A stretch of 24,939 nucleotides of DNA from an uncultured Eubacteriales bacterium (GTDB taxonomy: Bacteria > Bacillota > Clostridia > Oscillospirales > CAG-272): contig CAJJIY010000022.1 in assembly GCA_905187695.1 (NCBI GenBank), positions 1-24,939 of the forward strand, read 5' to 3'. The notes under the pieces are model-generated. The model was given only the letters and a program-made list of their open reading frames with translations. It made no database searches and was not told the DNA's origin. Both the position numbers and the translations under genes were made by a program. Shown here in pieces: positions 1 to 7,657 of the stretch (position 1 is the first letter of the stretch; the number at the start of each line of letters is the position of its first letter).

Positions 1-524
1 CCCCAGCCGATAAAGCGGCTGACAAAACTGACCAATGTGCCGATATGCGGCGCAATCAACAGCGAAAGCCCGCCTCCCACAAAAACCGTAACAAAAGGCG
101 TCACCAAAATGTCCACTTTGGTTTCCTTGGAAACCGCTTTGCCGCACTCCACGGCCACCACGGTAATCAGCAACACCGCAAGCGGTCCGCCCGCGCCGCC
201 CAGCGCGTTGGCCGCGTGTCCCACGGCGGCCGCCGAAAAGAGCACAAAAGCCGGAGCTTTCAGCGCATAGGCAATGGCGATTGCCATGGCCGCGCCGGAG
301 GCGGCCTGCGCGTACCCGCCGATGGTGGCAAAAAACGCAAAACCGGGAATCAGCCCGATGGCCTTAAAGATCGTCCCGATTAAAAGAGAGCCGAAAAGAC
401 CCAGCGCCATAGCGCCCAATGCGTCAATCCCGTATCGCTTGGCTGAAAATTCAATGTCCTTGCGTGCAAGAAAGCGCCGGAACGCGTTTGGCTTTTTTTC
501 CTGTTGGTTGGTTTCGTTCGTCAT
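1..524 (-). CDS. PTS-type EIIC membrane protein (PTS_EIIC_2 family), N-terminal part
   Basis: The reading frame starts at an ATG whose complement lies at 522-524 and stays open to the window edge, giving about 174 residues with the C-terminus missing. After a short polar N-terminus (about 28 residues, with a basic RRFLARK stretch) come alternating hydrophobic helices and small-residue loops. Recognisable elements are KRYGIDALGAMALGLFGSLL, ATIGGYAQAASGAAMAIAIA, ALKAPAFVLFSAAAVGHAAN and SKETKVDILVTP. I recognise these from the PTS_EIIC_2-type permeases, the membrane subunits of sugar phosphotransferase systems or relatives of unknown substrate. It should sit in the cytoplasmic membrane with several helices. 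It is translationally coupled to the upstream radC-like gene through an ATGA overlap. No EIIA or EIIB gene is visible in the window, so phosphotransfer activity is not demonstrated and the substrate is unknown. Confidence 0.75.
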   Translation of the reverse strand, partial: MTNETNQQEKKPNAFRRFLARKDIEFSAKRYGIDALGAMALGLFGSLLIGTIFKAIGLIPGFAFFATIGGYAQAASGAAMAIAIAYALKAPAFVLFSAAAVGHAANALGGAGGPLAVLLITVVAVECGKAVSKETKVDILVTPFVTVFVGGGLSLLIAPHIGTLVSFVSRFIGW

Positions 525-1300
525 TTCTCAAATTCTCCTCCCGGATTTTTTCGCAACCGCGATTGCATCATTTCATAAAGCGGAGAAGCCGCGGCGGCAC
601 TGACTTCTTCTTCGCCCCGTGTGGCCATAATGCCCGTATAGCCGGTATCCGAAAGCACAAAATGCTCCAGGAGCGGAATTTCCATCAGCGACAGCGCCTG
701 AGAGAGTTTCCGCGTTACCCTCAGATCCTCCGCGGAGGGAATGGCCAATCCGCCCGGGTGATTGTGTGCCAACACGACCGCTGCAGCGTGTTTGGTATAG
801 GCCCGTTCGGCAATCCGGCGAACCGAAAGCGATACGCCGCCCACGTCTCCCTCGCTGATCAAAAAACAGTCAAGCAAATGCATCCCGTTGTCGAAAAGCA
901 GGAGATAGGCCTGCTCGGTGTGCAACCCGAGAAACCGCGGCCACAAAAAAGACACGATCTTTTCCGGCGTGTCAAACACGTCGGATTTTCCTTCCTCCGG
1001 TTGCAGTTTTCCGATGGTATATCGTTTGGCTGTTTCTCCCAAAAGCGAGAGATAAACCGCCGTGCTCTCTCCGACGCCCGACATTCCGGAAAGCCGGTCG
1101 CGTCCGGCCTCCAGAACAGCGCCCAGCGATCCGAAATTCTCGATGAGCTCATGGGCCAACTCGTTGGTGTCCCGGCGGGGCTGGATGTAATAAAGCAGCA
1201 TTTCAAGGATCTCGTGATCGGCAAACCCGTTCGGATCGGCACAAAAGCGCGCCCGCATCCGCTCCCGGTGTCCGTCGTGTAACCGGGGCTTTTTCTCCAA
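521..1300 (-). CDS. radC: RadC-family JAMM/MPN domain protein
   Basis: A 259-residue protein of the RadC (UPF0758) family. It opens with the family's HDGHRERMRARF stretch, followed by a helix-hairpin-helix-like region (LSGMSGVG, residues 70-77) and a C-terminal JAB/MPN domain. The JAMM metal motif is intact: H179-N-H181-P-G-G with D192 ten residues later. JAMM proteins are zinc hydrolases, but the role of RadC is unsettled; the DNA-repair name is historical and mobile-element RadC homologues act as anti-restriction or conjugation-linked factors. The start chosen is TTG at 1300, because GGAGGAGG lies 8 nt upstream; a TTG at 1318 would put that Shine-Dalgarno inside the gene. The last base pairs form an ATGA overlap with the PTS-type gene. 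An extended -10 element lies upstream. Confidence 0.88.
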   Translation of the reverse strand: MEKKPRLHDGHRERMRARFCADPNGFADHEILEMLLYYIQPRRDTNELAHELIENFGSLGAVLEAGRDRLSGMSGVGESTAVYLSLLGETAKRYTIGKLQPEEGKSDVFDTPEKIVSFLWPRFLGLHTEQAYLLLFDNGMHLLDCFLISEGDVGGVSLSVRRIAERAYTKHAAAVVLAHNHPGGLAIPSAEDLRVTRKLSQALSLMEIPLLEHFVLSDTGYTGIMATRGEEEVSAAAASPLYEMMQSRLRKNPGGEFEK

Positions 1301-1341
1301 TGTCCACACCTCCTCCAAGCTTTAACAAGCAATTCTTTTTC

Positions 1342-1350
1342 ATTATATCA
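1342..1350 (-). promoter_or_regulatory. Extended -10 promoter for radC
   Basis: On the minus strand TATAAT (1347-1342) is preceded by TGA, forming an extended TGnTATAAT -10. The -35 position 17 nt upstream reads TAGAAT and is weak, which fits an extended -10 promoter. It lies about 40 nt before the TTG start of radC. Confidence 0.5.
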
Positions 1351-1407
1351 CACATCCCGCAAAAATTCTATACTTTTCTGTTTTTTTCAAAAAAGAAAAA
1401 ACTGCTC

Positions 1408-1436
1408 TTGCGGGAATCGGAGAAATATGGTAAAAT
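1408..1436 (+). promoter_or_regulatory. Sigma-A promoter for the GH3-alcohol dehydrogenase unit
   Basis: TTGCGG (1408-1413) and TAAAAT (1431-1436) are separated by exactly 17 nt and lie 30 nt upstream of the GH3 start codon. This leaves a leader of only about 20-25 nt containing the AAGGAG ribosome-binding site. Confidence 0.6.
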
Positions 1437-1466
1437 AAAAGCAGAATAAAAACAAGGAGTCCGCCA

Positions 1467-3629
1467 ATGGATATTGAAAAACTTTTAAAAAGCCTGACTC
1501 TTGAAGAAAAACTGGGACAGTTGACCCAGTTAAACGCCGTTTTCTTCAAAGAAGATACCGCCGCCGATATCACCGGCCCGATCTCTCAGATGAATCTGAC
1601 GCCGGAGGATGTGCTCCGGGTCGGCTCCACGCTCAATTTTATCGGCGCGGCGACTATGCGGGAAATCCAAGCCCGCGTCCTGAAAGAAGGCGCGCACCAC
1701 ATTCCGCTTCTTTTCATGCAGGATGTCATTCACGGTTATCGCACCATTTATCCCATCCCGCTCGGTATGGGCTGTTCCTTTGATCCGGCCCTTCTTCGGG
1801 ACTGCGCGCGGATGTCGGCCGTGGAGGCCGCCGTCAGCGGCGTTCATGTCACTTTCGGACCGATGCTGGATCTGGTGCGCGACGCCCGCTGGGGACGGGT
1901 GATGGAATCCACCGGCGAGGATCCGGTGCTCAACGCGCGCCTTGGAAAAGCCGCCATCGAAGGCTATCAGGGCGATTTCTCCGATCCTTACAATATCGCC
2001 ACCTGCGTCAAGCATTTTGCCGCTTACGGTGCGCCGGAAGGCGGACGGGATTATAACGCCGTGGATATGTCCGTGCGCCAACTGAGAGAAAATTATCTGC
2101 CGGGTTACAAGGCGGGCGTGGAAGCGGGCGCGGATTTTGTCATGCCTTCTTTCAACGCGCTTTCCGGCCGTCCCAGTTCCGGTTGCGAATGGCTGCTCCG
2201 GGATATTCTCCGGAAAGAATGGGGCTTTTCCGGCGTGGTCATCAGCGATTACAACGCCATGGGCGAACTTATTGATCACGGCGTGGCCGAAAACGGAAAA
2301 GAAGCCGCCGACATGGCTTTCCGCGCCGGGTGTGAACTGGAAATGATGTCGGTCACGCTCTACAAAAACGCCAAAGAATTGCTTGACGAGGGGAAACTCT
2401 CCATGGAAGAGATTGATGAGGCCGTGCGCCGCGTCCTGCGCGTCAAAGAGAAACTGGGCCTCTTTGAAAACCCCTACCGCATGGCAGACGAAGAAGAGGA
2501 AAAGAAAATCCACCTTTGCCCCGCGCATCGGGAACTGGCCAGAAAAGCCGCCCGGGAAAGCGCCGTGCTCCTTTCCAACAACGGCGTGTTGCCGTTCTCC
2601 GAAAAAGCCGGAAAAGTGGCCGTCATCGGCCCGTTTGCGACTGAAAAGGGCATCAAGGGCTTCTGGGCCTGCGCCGGCCGAGACGAGGACTGTGTGACGG
2701 TGGAAGAGGGCATCCGCGCCCTTTTGCCCACGGCTGAGGTTCTCACTGCGCCGGGCTGTTCCCGCGAACTGATGGAAAAAGACACCTCCGGCGTGGCGGC
2801 GGCGGCAGATCTTGCGGCCACGGCCGATGCCGTTGTGCTTTGCCTGGGCGAATATCAGCAGTGCTCCGGCGAAGGCAACAGCCGCGCCGACCTCACGCTT
2901 TCCCCCGCGCAGATGGCTCTGGCGCGTGCCGTTGTGGAAAAAAATCCGAACACGGCGGTGGTGCTCTTTACTGGTCGGCCGCTGGCACTGGCCGAACTTT
3001 CGGAGTTTGCCCCGGCCATCCTTTGTATGTGGCAACCCGGCACGGAAGGCGGCGCGGCCGCCGCCGAACTGCTCTTCGGCAAAGCCAACCCCTGTGGAAA
3101 ACTCTCCATGTCCTTCCCCTGGTGCACCGGTCAGGTTCCGGTCTATTACAGCCATACCCGCACCGGGCGCCCCACAAAGAACCCCAAGGAGATCAGCAAA
3201 AAGACCTATTCCGCGCGTTACCAGGACGCCCCGACCGATCCGCTTTATGTCTTCGGCCACGGCCTTTCCTATACGACCTTTGAATACGGAAAACCGCAGC
3301 TTTCCTCTGAAATTCTGCGTCCGGGCGCGCCTATCCGCGTATCGGTCACGGTCAGAAATACCGGCTCGCGCGCAGGGAAAGAGATCGTGCAGCTCTATAC
3401 GCATGATCTGTTTGCCAGCACCGTCCGCCCCCTGCGGGAACTGAAGGACTTCCTCAAGATCGAACTTCAGCCGGGCGAAGAGCAATGCGTGGTTTTCACC
3501 CTGACCGAAGAAGAACTCCGCTTTGAGACCTACGACCACGGTTTTGACAGCGAAGCGGGCGATTTTGAATTAAGCATCGGCCCGGACAGCGACTGCGCCA
3601 ATACCGTCTCTTTCCGGCTGGAAAAATGA
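1467..3629 (+). CDS. Glycoside hydrolase family 3 beta-glucosidase-like enzyme
   Basis: A 720-residue GH3 enzyme expected to release terminal beta-linked sugars from oligosaccharides. The TIM-barrel domain (about 1-310) holds the substrate-binding KHFAAYG (K182-H183) and the nucleophile region VVISDYNAM, with D261 as the nucleophile; the family more often has SDW, here SDY. The alpha/beta sandwich domain (about 365-590) carries QCSGEGNSRADLTL and GTEGGAAAAELLFGKANPCG, and the C-terminal fibronectin-III-like domain spans about 614-715. This order matches BglX-type enzymes. No signal peptide is visible, so it should act in the cytoplasm on imported oligosaccharides. AAGGAG lies 7 nt before the ATG. 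Its stop codon overlaps the start of the alcohol dehydrogenase, so the two are co-transcribed. Exact sugar specificity cannot be read from the sequence. Confidence 0.93.
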   Translation: MDIEKLLKSLTLEEKLGQLTQLNAVFFKEDTAADITGPISQMNLTPEDVLRVGSTLNFIGAATMREIQARVLKEGAHHIPLLFMQDVIHGYRTIYPIPLGMGCSFDPALLRDCARMSAVEAAVSGVHVTFGPMLDLVRDARWGRVMESTGEDPVLNARLGKAAIEGYQGDFSDPYNIATCVKHFAAYGAPEGGRDYNAVDMSVRQLRENYLPGYKAGVEAGADFVMPSFNALSGRPSSGCEWLLRDILRKEWGFSGVVISDYNAMGELIDHGVAENGKEAADMAFRAGCELEMMSVTLYKNAKELLDEGKLSMEEIDEAVRRVLRVKEKLGLFENPYRMADEEEEKKIHLCPAHRELARKAARESAVLLSNNGVLPFSEKAGKVAVIGPFATEKGIKGFWACAGRDEDCVTVEEGIRALLPTAEVLTAPGCSRELMEKDTSGVAAAADLAATADAVVLCLGEYQQCSGEGNSRADLTLSPAQMALARAVVEKNPNTAVVLFTGRPLALAELSEFAPAILCMWQPGTEGGAAAAELLFGKANPCGKLSMSFPWCTGQVPVYYSHTRTGRPTKNPKEISKKTYSARYQDAPTDPLYVFGHGLSYTTFEYGKPQLSSEILRPGAPIRVSVTVRNTGSRAGKEIVQLYTHDLFASTVRPLRELKDFLKIELQPGEEQCVVFTLTEEELRFETYDHGFDSEAGDFELSIGPDSDCANTVSFRLEK

Positions 3630-4849
3630 GCGTGCACCCTTTTTGCCGCATTTTTCAGGCGGTACGGGCTCTTTTTCTCCGGATCTGCCGAAAAGCACCG
3701 CCCCGGACGCTTTCCGGGGAAGGATGCCTTGGAGAACTGCCGTCCCTGCTTGAAAAGAAGGGGATTCGGCGCCCCCTTCTTCTGACCACGGCCGGCACCC
3801 TGCGCCGCGGTGCGGCCGAACCCTTTCTTTCCGGATGCCGGGAAAAAGGAATCCCGGTCTCGGTTTTTGACGCCGTCACACCCGATCCGACCGAGGAAGA
3901 AGTTCTTCTTGGCGAGGCCCGCTACCGGGAGGACTGTTGCGACGCGCTCGTGGCGCTGGGCGGCGGTTCGGTCCTTGACTGTGCCAAAGCGGTCGGCGCG
4001 CGATTGGCCCGCCCCGGAAAACCGCTTATAAAAATGTGCGGCGTTTTGCGGGTCCGGCGGCGATTGCCTTTGCTTTTTGCCGTCCCAACCACGGCCGGAA
4101 CAGGTTCGGAGGTCACGGCCGCCGCCGTTCTTACTTTCCGGGATGAAAAAACCGGCGCACACAAAAAAGCTGCTGTCAGCGACTTTTGCCTGATTCCGAA
4201 GGTGGCCGTGCTTGATCCCGCGCTCACCGCCACGCTCCCGCCTTTGAGGACAGCCGAATGTGGCATGGACGCACTCACGCACGCCATAGAAGCCTACACC
4301 AACCGCTTTGCCTCCTCTTATGTGAAAAAAACGGCCGAAAAGGCCGTCTCTCTGATTTTCAAAAATCTCCCCGCCGCCGTAAAAAATCCGGCAGATCCTG
4401 TGGCTGGCGCGGCCATGCTCTCGGCCGCCTATCTTTCCGGGCTGGCCTTTACCAACAACTTTGTAGGGACGGTCCACGCACTGGCTCACGCCATTGGCGG
4501 GATTTACGGCGTCCCGCACGGTCGGGCCTGTGCGGTTCTGCTTGTGCCGGTCTTCCGCGCTTACGGAAAACCGGCCGAGCAAAAACTGGCCGCGCTCTCC
4601 CGCGCGGCGGGGATTTCCGGCAAAAAGACCCCCGCTCCGGCGGCCGCCGAAGCTTTCCTTTCGGAGATTGAAAAACGAAACCGTTCTTTCGGAATCCCCG
4701 CCGTCTTTCCGGAACTCCGTCCGGAGGATTTCGGGGAAATTATTTCCCGCGCTCAAAAAGAAACTTTCCCCGCCTATCCCGTACCGGTCTTTTTGGACAG
4801 GAACGCTCTTTTTCACATTCTGTCTCTTGTCTGTCCGGCCGTTTCATAA
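3626..4849 (+). CDS. Iron-containing (group III) alcohol dehydrogenase
   Basis: A 407-residue member of the Fe-ADH family, which interconverts aldehydes or ketones and alcohols with NAD(P)H. The nucleotide-binding GGGSVLDCAKA is at 112-122 and PTTAGTGSE at 154-162. All four metal ligands are present with the same spacing as in FucO: D215 and H219 in GMDALTHAIEAY, H284 in the HALAH motif and H298 in GVPHG. The ATG overlaps the GH3 stop as ATGA, indicating translational coupling. The N-terminus is about 20 residues longer than typical and basic (RALFLRICRK); a shorter start is possible but would lose the coupling. The family cannot be assigned a substrate by sequence; butanol, propanediol or lactaldehyde are all possible. 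Transcription ends at the hairpin immediately after the stop codon. Confidence 0.92.
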   Translation: MSVHPFCRIFQAVRALFLRICRKAPPRTLSGEGCLGELPSLLEKKGIRRPLLLTTAGTLRRGAAEPFLSGCREKGIPVSVFDAVTPDPTEEEVLLGEARYREDCCDALVALGGGSVLDCAKAVGARLARPGKPLIKMCGVLRVRRRLPLLFAVPTTAGTGSEVTAAAVLTFRDEKTGAHKKAAVSDFCLIPKVAVLDPALTATLPPLRTAECGMDALTHAIEAYTNRFASSYVKKTAEKAVSLIFKNLPAAVKNPADPVAGAAMLSAAYLSGLAFTNNFVGTVHALAHAIGGIYGVPHGRACAVLLVPVFRAYGKPAEQKLAALSRAAGISGKKTPAPAAAEAFLSEIEKRNRSFGIPAVFPELRPEDFGEIISRAQKETFPAYPVPVFLDRNALFHILSLVCPAVS

Positions 4850-4880
4850 AAAATCCCCCGCCTTGGAGCGGGGGATTTTT
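4849..4880. terminator. Bidirectional intrinsic terminator between convergent genes
   Basis: CCCCCGC (4855-4861) and GCGGGGG (4868-4874) form a very GC-rich stem around the 6-nt loop CTTGGA. The stem is flanked by an A-run on the left and a T-run on the right that also pair, so it works on both strands. It serves the alcohol dehydrogenase (plus) and the copper ATPase (minus, ending at 4883). Confidence 0.93.
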
Positions 4881-4882
4881 CT

Positions 4883-5107
4883 TTACTTTTTCACTTCATA
4901 ACCGGCCGCTTCCACAGCCTTCTCAAGTGCCTCGCGGGGAGCGCCTTCATGCAGGACGGTCACATGGCCGCCCTCCAGTTCGATCGTCACTTCCTTCACG
5001 CCGGGCACGGCTTCCAGCGCTTTTTTCACATGAGCCACGCAATGCGCGCACATCATGCCCTGCACGGTCAGTTCTTCTTTTTTCAGTTCTTTCTTTTTAA
5101 AAAGCAT
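4883..5107 (-). CDS. Possible independently translated CopZ-like chaperone from the 3' end of copA
   Basis: Inside copA, in the same frame, an ATG at 5107-5105 (residue M768 of the pump) is preceded by AAAGGAG at 5123-5117 with a 9-nt spacer. This is as good a ribosome-binding site as those of true starts nearby. Initiation here would give a 74-residue soluble protein made of a lysine-rich lead and a complete HMA fold with GMMCAHC (C20, C23), matching the size and layout of CopZ/Atx1-type copper chaperones that deliver Cu(I) to CopA. The sequence fact is the internal site; its use is inference. It may be a relic of a copA-copZ gene pair fused in frame, or a dual-product gene, comparable in outcome to the frameshift-derived CopA(Z) of E. 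coli. Confidence 0.4.
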   Translation of the reverse strand: MLFKKKELKKEELTVQGMMCAHCVAHVKKALEAVPGVKEVTIELEGGHVTVLHEGAPREALEKAVEAAGYEVKK

Positions 5108-7408
5108 TTTTTCTTTCTCCTTTGTTTCCTGTTCTTTTCTTTCTTTTTCGGATTCCTTCAGGCAAGGGGGGACGAAACGCGAGAGCCGCAGGGCATTGAG
5201 CACCACAAAAACCGAGGAAAAACTCATGCAAAGCGAGGCGATCATCGGCGTCAGCAACAACCGCGGATAAAGCACGCCCGCCGCCAGCGGAATGCACAGG
5301 GCGTTATAAAAAAGCGCCCAGAAAAGGTTCTCAAGAATGTTCCGCTTGGTGGCCCGCCCCAGTTCAATGGCCGCCGCCGCGCCGAAAAGCGAATTGCCCG
5401 AAAGCACCACATCCGCCGAAGAGAGCGCTACCTCCGTCCCGGCGCCGATGGCCATTCCGACATCCGCTCCGGCCAGCGCCGGGGCGTCGTTAATTCCGTC
5501 TCCTACCATGGCGACCATGCCTTCCCGTCGGTATTCGGCAATCAGTTTTTCCTTGTCGGCCGGCAACAGTCCCGCCCGGTATTCGGAGATACCGGCCTCT
5601 TTTGCCACGGCCGCCGCCGTTCCTTCGTTGTCTCCGGTCAGCATCACGGTGCGAACGCCCAACCGCGTCAGTTCCTTTACGGCCGCCTTCGAATCTTCCC
5701 GCAGGCTGTCCGCCACTGCGTAAAGCCCCAGAATCCGATCTCCCTTAGAGACAAAAACCAGGCTTTTCCCGTCCCGTTCCAACCGGTCGGCCGCTTCGCT
5801 TGCTTCTTTTGTCAGGGCGGGAGCCCCGTTTTCGCCCGAAAACAGCGCTCTGCCGCCCGCAAAGACCTTTTCTCCGTCCGGATGACTGCCGCAAAGACCA
5901 AGCCCCGCAAGAGAGCGGAAATCGGCAACAGGGACGGTTCTCTTTGCAAGGTCGGACAGCGGCTGTGCCACCGGATGTGCAGAATGTTTTTCAAGCGAGG
6001 AAAGAACACAGTCGGCTTCTTCTCCGTCTCCCTCAAAGATCACCCGGTCGGAAAGCGCCATTTTTCCTTTTGTCAGCGTGCCGGTCTTGTCTGTCAGCAA
6101 AATTTTCACCCCGGCCACTGTTTCCAGCGCCTCCGCGCTTTTATAAAGAATTCCGTATCGCGCCCCCCGGCCGCTTCCGACGGTAATGGCGGTGGGCGTG
6201 GCCAATCCGAGCGCACAGGGGCAGGAAATCACCAGCACCGACACGGCCGTGCGGAAAGCCAGCGGCGGATTTTTGAAGAAGATCAGCCAAACGGCGGCTG
6301 TCAACAGGGAAATCCCAAGCACCGCCGGCACAAAGACCGCGCTCACCTTGTCGGCCAATCTGGCCGCCGGCGCTTTGGCAGAAGCGGTTTCCTCCAACAA
6401 CGCGGCGATCCGGCGAAGCGTGCTTTCCTCGCCAACCCGCCGGACGCGTACGCAAAGCGCCCCTTCGCAAAGAATCGTGGCGCCCGAAACCATTGCGCCG
6501 GCCGTCACCTCCCGCGGCATGGATTCACCCGTCAGCATGGCCTCGTTCACACTGCCTTCTCCACTCTCCACCACACCGTCCGCCGGGATCTTTTCTCCGG
6601 CAAAAACCTCGACCAGATCCGAGACGGCGAGATCTGCCAACGGCAGGATCTCTCTTTTTTCCCCGCGTATTACCCGCGCGGTCTGCGGCTCTTCCGAAAG
6701 CAGCGCCCGGACCGCCCCGGAAGCTTTGTTGCGGGCCCGGCCTTCCAGATATTTTCCGACCGAGACCAGCGTCAGAATCATTGCGGCCGATTCCAGATAC
6801 AGTTCGTGCAGATACCGATGAACGATTTCGTGATTGCCTGTCCCGGCCCCGATAAAAATCATTACCCCGGCAAAAAGTCCGTAAAGAAGAGAAGCACCCG
6901 AACCCAATGCCACCAAGGAGTCCATATTGGGCGCGCCGTGGAAAAGCGCCGAAAAACCGGAACGGTAAAAATGACGCTCCAGAAAGACCACCGAAAGGGT
7001 CAAAACAAACTGAAGGAGAAAAAATGCGCACGGATACCGCGCGGCATCCAGAATAAACGGTGCCTTGATCGGGGTCATATGCCACATGGCGGCTATCATC
7101 AGCAGAGCCGTCAGCACAATGGAGAGAACGAGGCGGTTTCGCGCGCGCTTTTTTTCTTTTTTCTCCTCGGCTTCATCGGTTTCCCCGTTCCGGGCAAGAC
7201 CGTATCCGGCCCGGCGCAGGGCCTGTTGCAGTTTTTTAAAAAGCGCTGTTTCCTCACAGTCATCCGGCGCCGTAATCGTCAGATTGCCCGAAAGCAGACT
7301 GACCGTAAAGGGCATGGAATCGGGAAGCGTACCGCGCACCGCGCATTCCACATGCGACACGCAGGAAGCGCAGGACATTCCTTTCACCGCAAAAATGATT
7401 TTTTTCAT
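4883..7408 (-). CDS. copA: Cu(I)-exporting P1B-type ATPase with N- and C-terminal metal-binding domains
   Basis: An 841-residue copper-efflux pump. An N-terminal heavy-metal-associated domain has GMSCASC (C13, C16). The actuator loop has TGES (about 293-296), the ion-channel helix has SCPCALGLATP (C396, C398), the phosphorylation site is D440 in DKTGT, then KHSAHP, MLTGDN and GDGINDAPAL. The Cu(I)-type signatures are present in the last helices: YN at 701-702 and MSFSS at 728-732. A charged linker (751-780) leads to a second HMA domain at the C-terminus with GMMCAHC (C787, C790), an unusual position since extra HMA domains are normally N-terminal. The ATG at 7408 is chosen because AAGGAGGA lies 6 nt upstream; a TTG at 7432 would place that site inside the gene. 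The pump moves Cu(I) out of the cytoplasm. Confidence 0.93.
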   Translation of the reverse strand: MKKIIFAVKGMSCASCVSHVECAVRGTLPDSMPFTVSLLSGNLTITAPDDCEETALFKKLQQALRRAGYGLARNGETDEAEEKKEKKRARNRLVLSIVLTALLMIAAMWHMTPIKAPFILDAARYPCAFFLLQFVLTLSVVFLERHFYRSGFSALFHGAPNMDSLVALGSGASLLYGLFAGVMIFIGAGTGNHEIVHRYLHELYLESAAMILTLVSVGKYLEGRARNKASGAVRALLSEEPQTARVIRGEKREILPLADLAVSDLVEVFAGEKIPADGVVESGEGSVNEAMLTGESMPREVTAGAMVSGATILCEGALCVRVRRVGEESTLRRIAALLEETASAKAPAARLADKVSAVFVPAVLGISLLTAAVWLIFFKNPPLAFRTAVSVLVISCPCALGLATPTAITVGSGRGARYGILYKSAEALETVAGVKILLTDKTGTLTKGKMALSDRVIFEGDGEEADCVLSSLEKHSAHPVAQPLSDLAKRTVPVADFRSLAGLGLCGSHPDGEKVFAGGRALFSGENGAPALTKEASEAADRLERDGKSLVFVSKGDRILGLYAVADSLREDSKAAVKELTRLGVRTVMLTGDNEGTAAAVAKEAGISEYRAGLLPADKEKLIAEYRREGMVAMVGDGINDAPALAGADVGMAIGAGTEVALSSADVVLSGNSLFGAAAAIELGRATKRNILENLFWALFYNALCIPLAAGVLYPRLLLTPMIASLCMSFSSVFVVLNALRLSRFVPPCLKESEKERKEQETKEKEKMLFKKKELKKEELTVQGMMCAHCVAHVKKALEAVPGVKEVTIELEGGHVTVLHEGAPREALEKAVEAAGYEVKK

Positions 7409-7432
7409 CGGATTTCCTCCTTCAAGGCGCAA

Positions 7433-7458
7433 AAAACAAGGATTTTTTTCCTTGTTTT
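7433..7458 (-). promoter_or_regulatory. Hairpin in the copA leader, attenuator-like
   Basis: AAAACAAGGA (7433-7442) and its complement (7449-7458) form a 10-bp stem with a 6-nt T/A loop. Read in the copA direction the right half runs into a T6 tract, giving the outline of a weak intrinsic terminator between the promoter and the copA ribosome-binding site. The stem is AU-rich, so its effect on elongation is uncertain. Confidence 0.4.
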
Positions 7459-7476
7459 CCGGTCTTATCCGTGCTT

Positions 7477-7505
7477 AGTATACCCCTCCCCTTAAAAAAA
7501 ATCAA
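7477..7505 (-). promoter_or_regulatory. copA promoter with G-rich spacer, candidate CsoR-type operator
   Basis: On the minus strand TTGATT (7505-7500) and TATACT (7482-7477) are separated by 17 nt. The spacer ends in AAGGGGAGGGG directly against the -10. G-tracts next to a TATAC element resemble CsoR operators of copper-efflux operons, but no clear palindromic partner is visible, so regulator identity is a guess while the promoter itself is well supported. Confidence 0.6.
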
Positions 7506-7588
7506 GATTCTCCCGGCAGTTAGCGACGGCTAAAAGTAAATTTTTTGTGAAATCCTACCTTTAAATTTATCGTGCGCGCGTTTTTATC

Positions 7589-7617
7589 TTGTAATTTATA
7601 TTTTATTATGTTATAAT
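7589..7617 (+). promoter_or_regulatory. dnaA promoter
   Basis: TTGTAA (7589-7594) and TATAAT (7612-7617) with a 17-nt AT-rich spacer, 40 nt upstream of the dnaA ATG. It is divergent from the copA promoter within the same 249-nt intergenic region. Confidence 0.75.
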
Positions 7618-7657
7618 AGAGAAAACTATTTTTTGTCTGACGAGAGGAGAACGGTGT

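Noticed and set aside
1380..1402. T-run/A-run palindrome upstream of the GH3 gene as a terminator
   Set aside because: The stem is almost entirely A-T and no gene ends nearby; it is more likely a low-complexity AT tract upstream of the promoter.
7465..7473. TTATCCGTG upstream of dnaA as a DnaA box
   Set aside because: It matches only the first six bases of the consensus and lacks the conserved CACA end; single and isolated.
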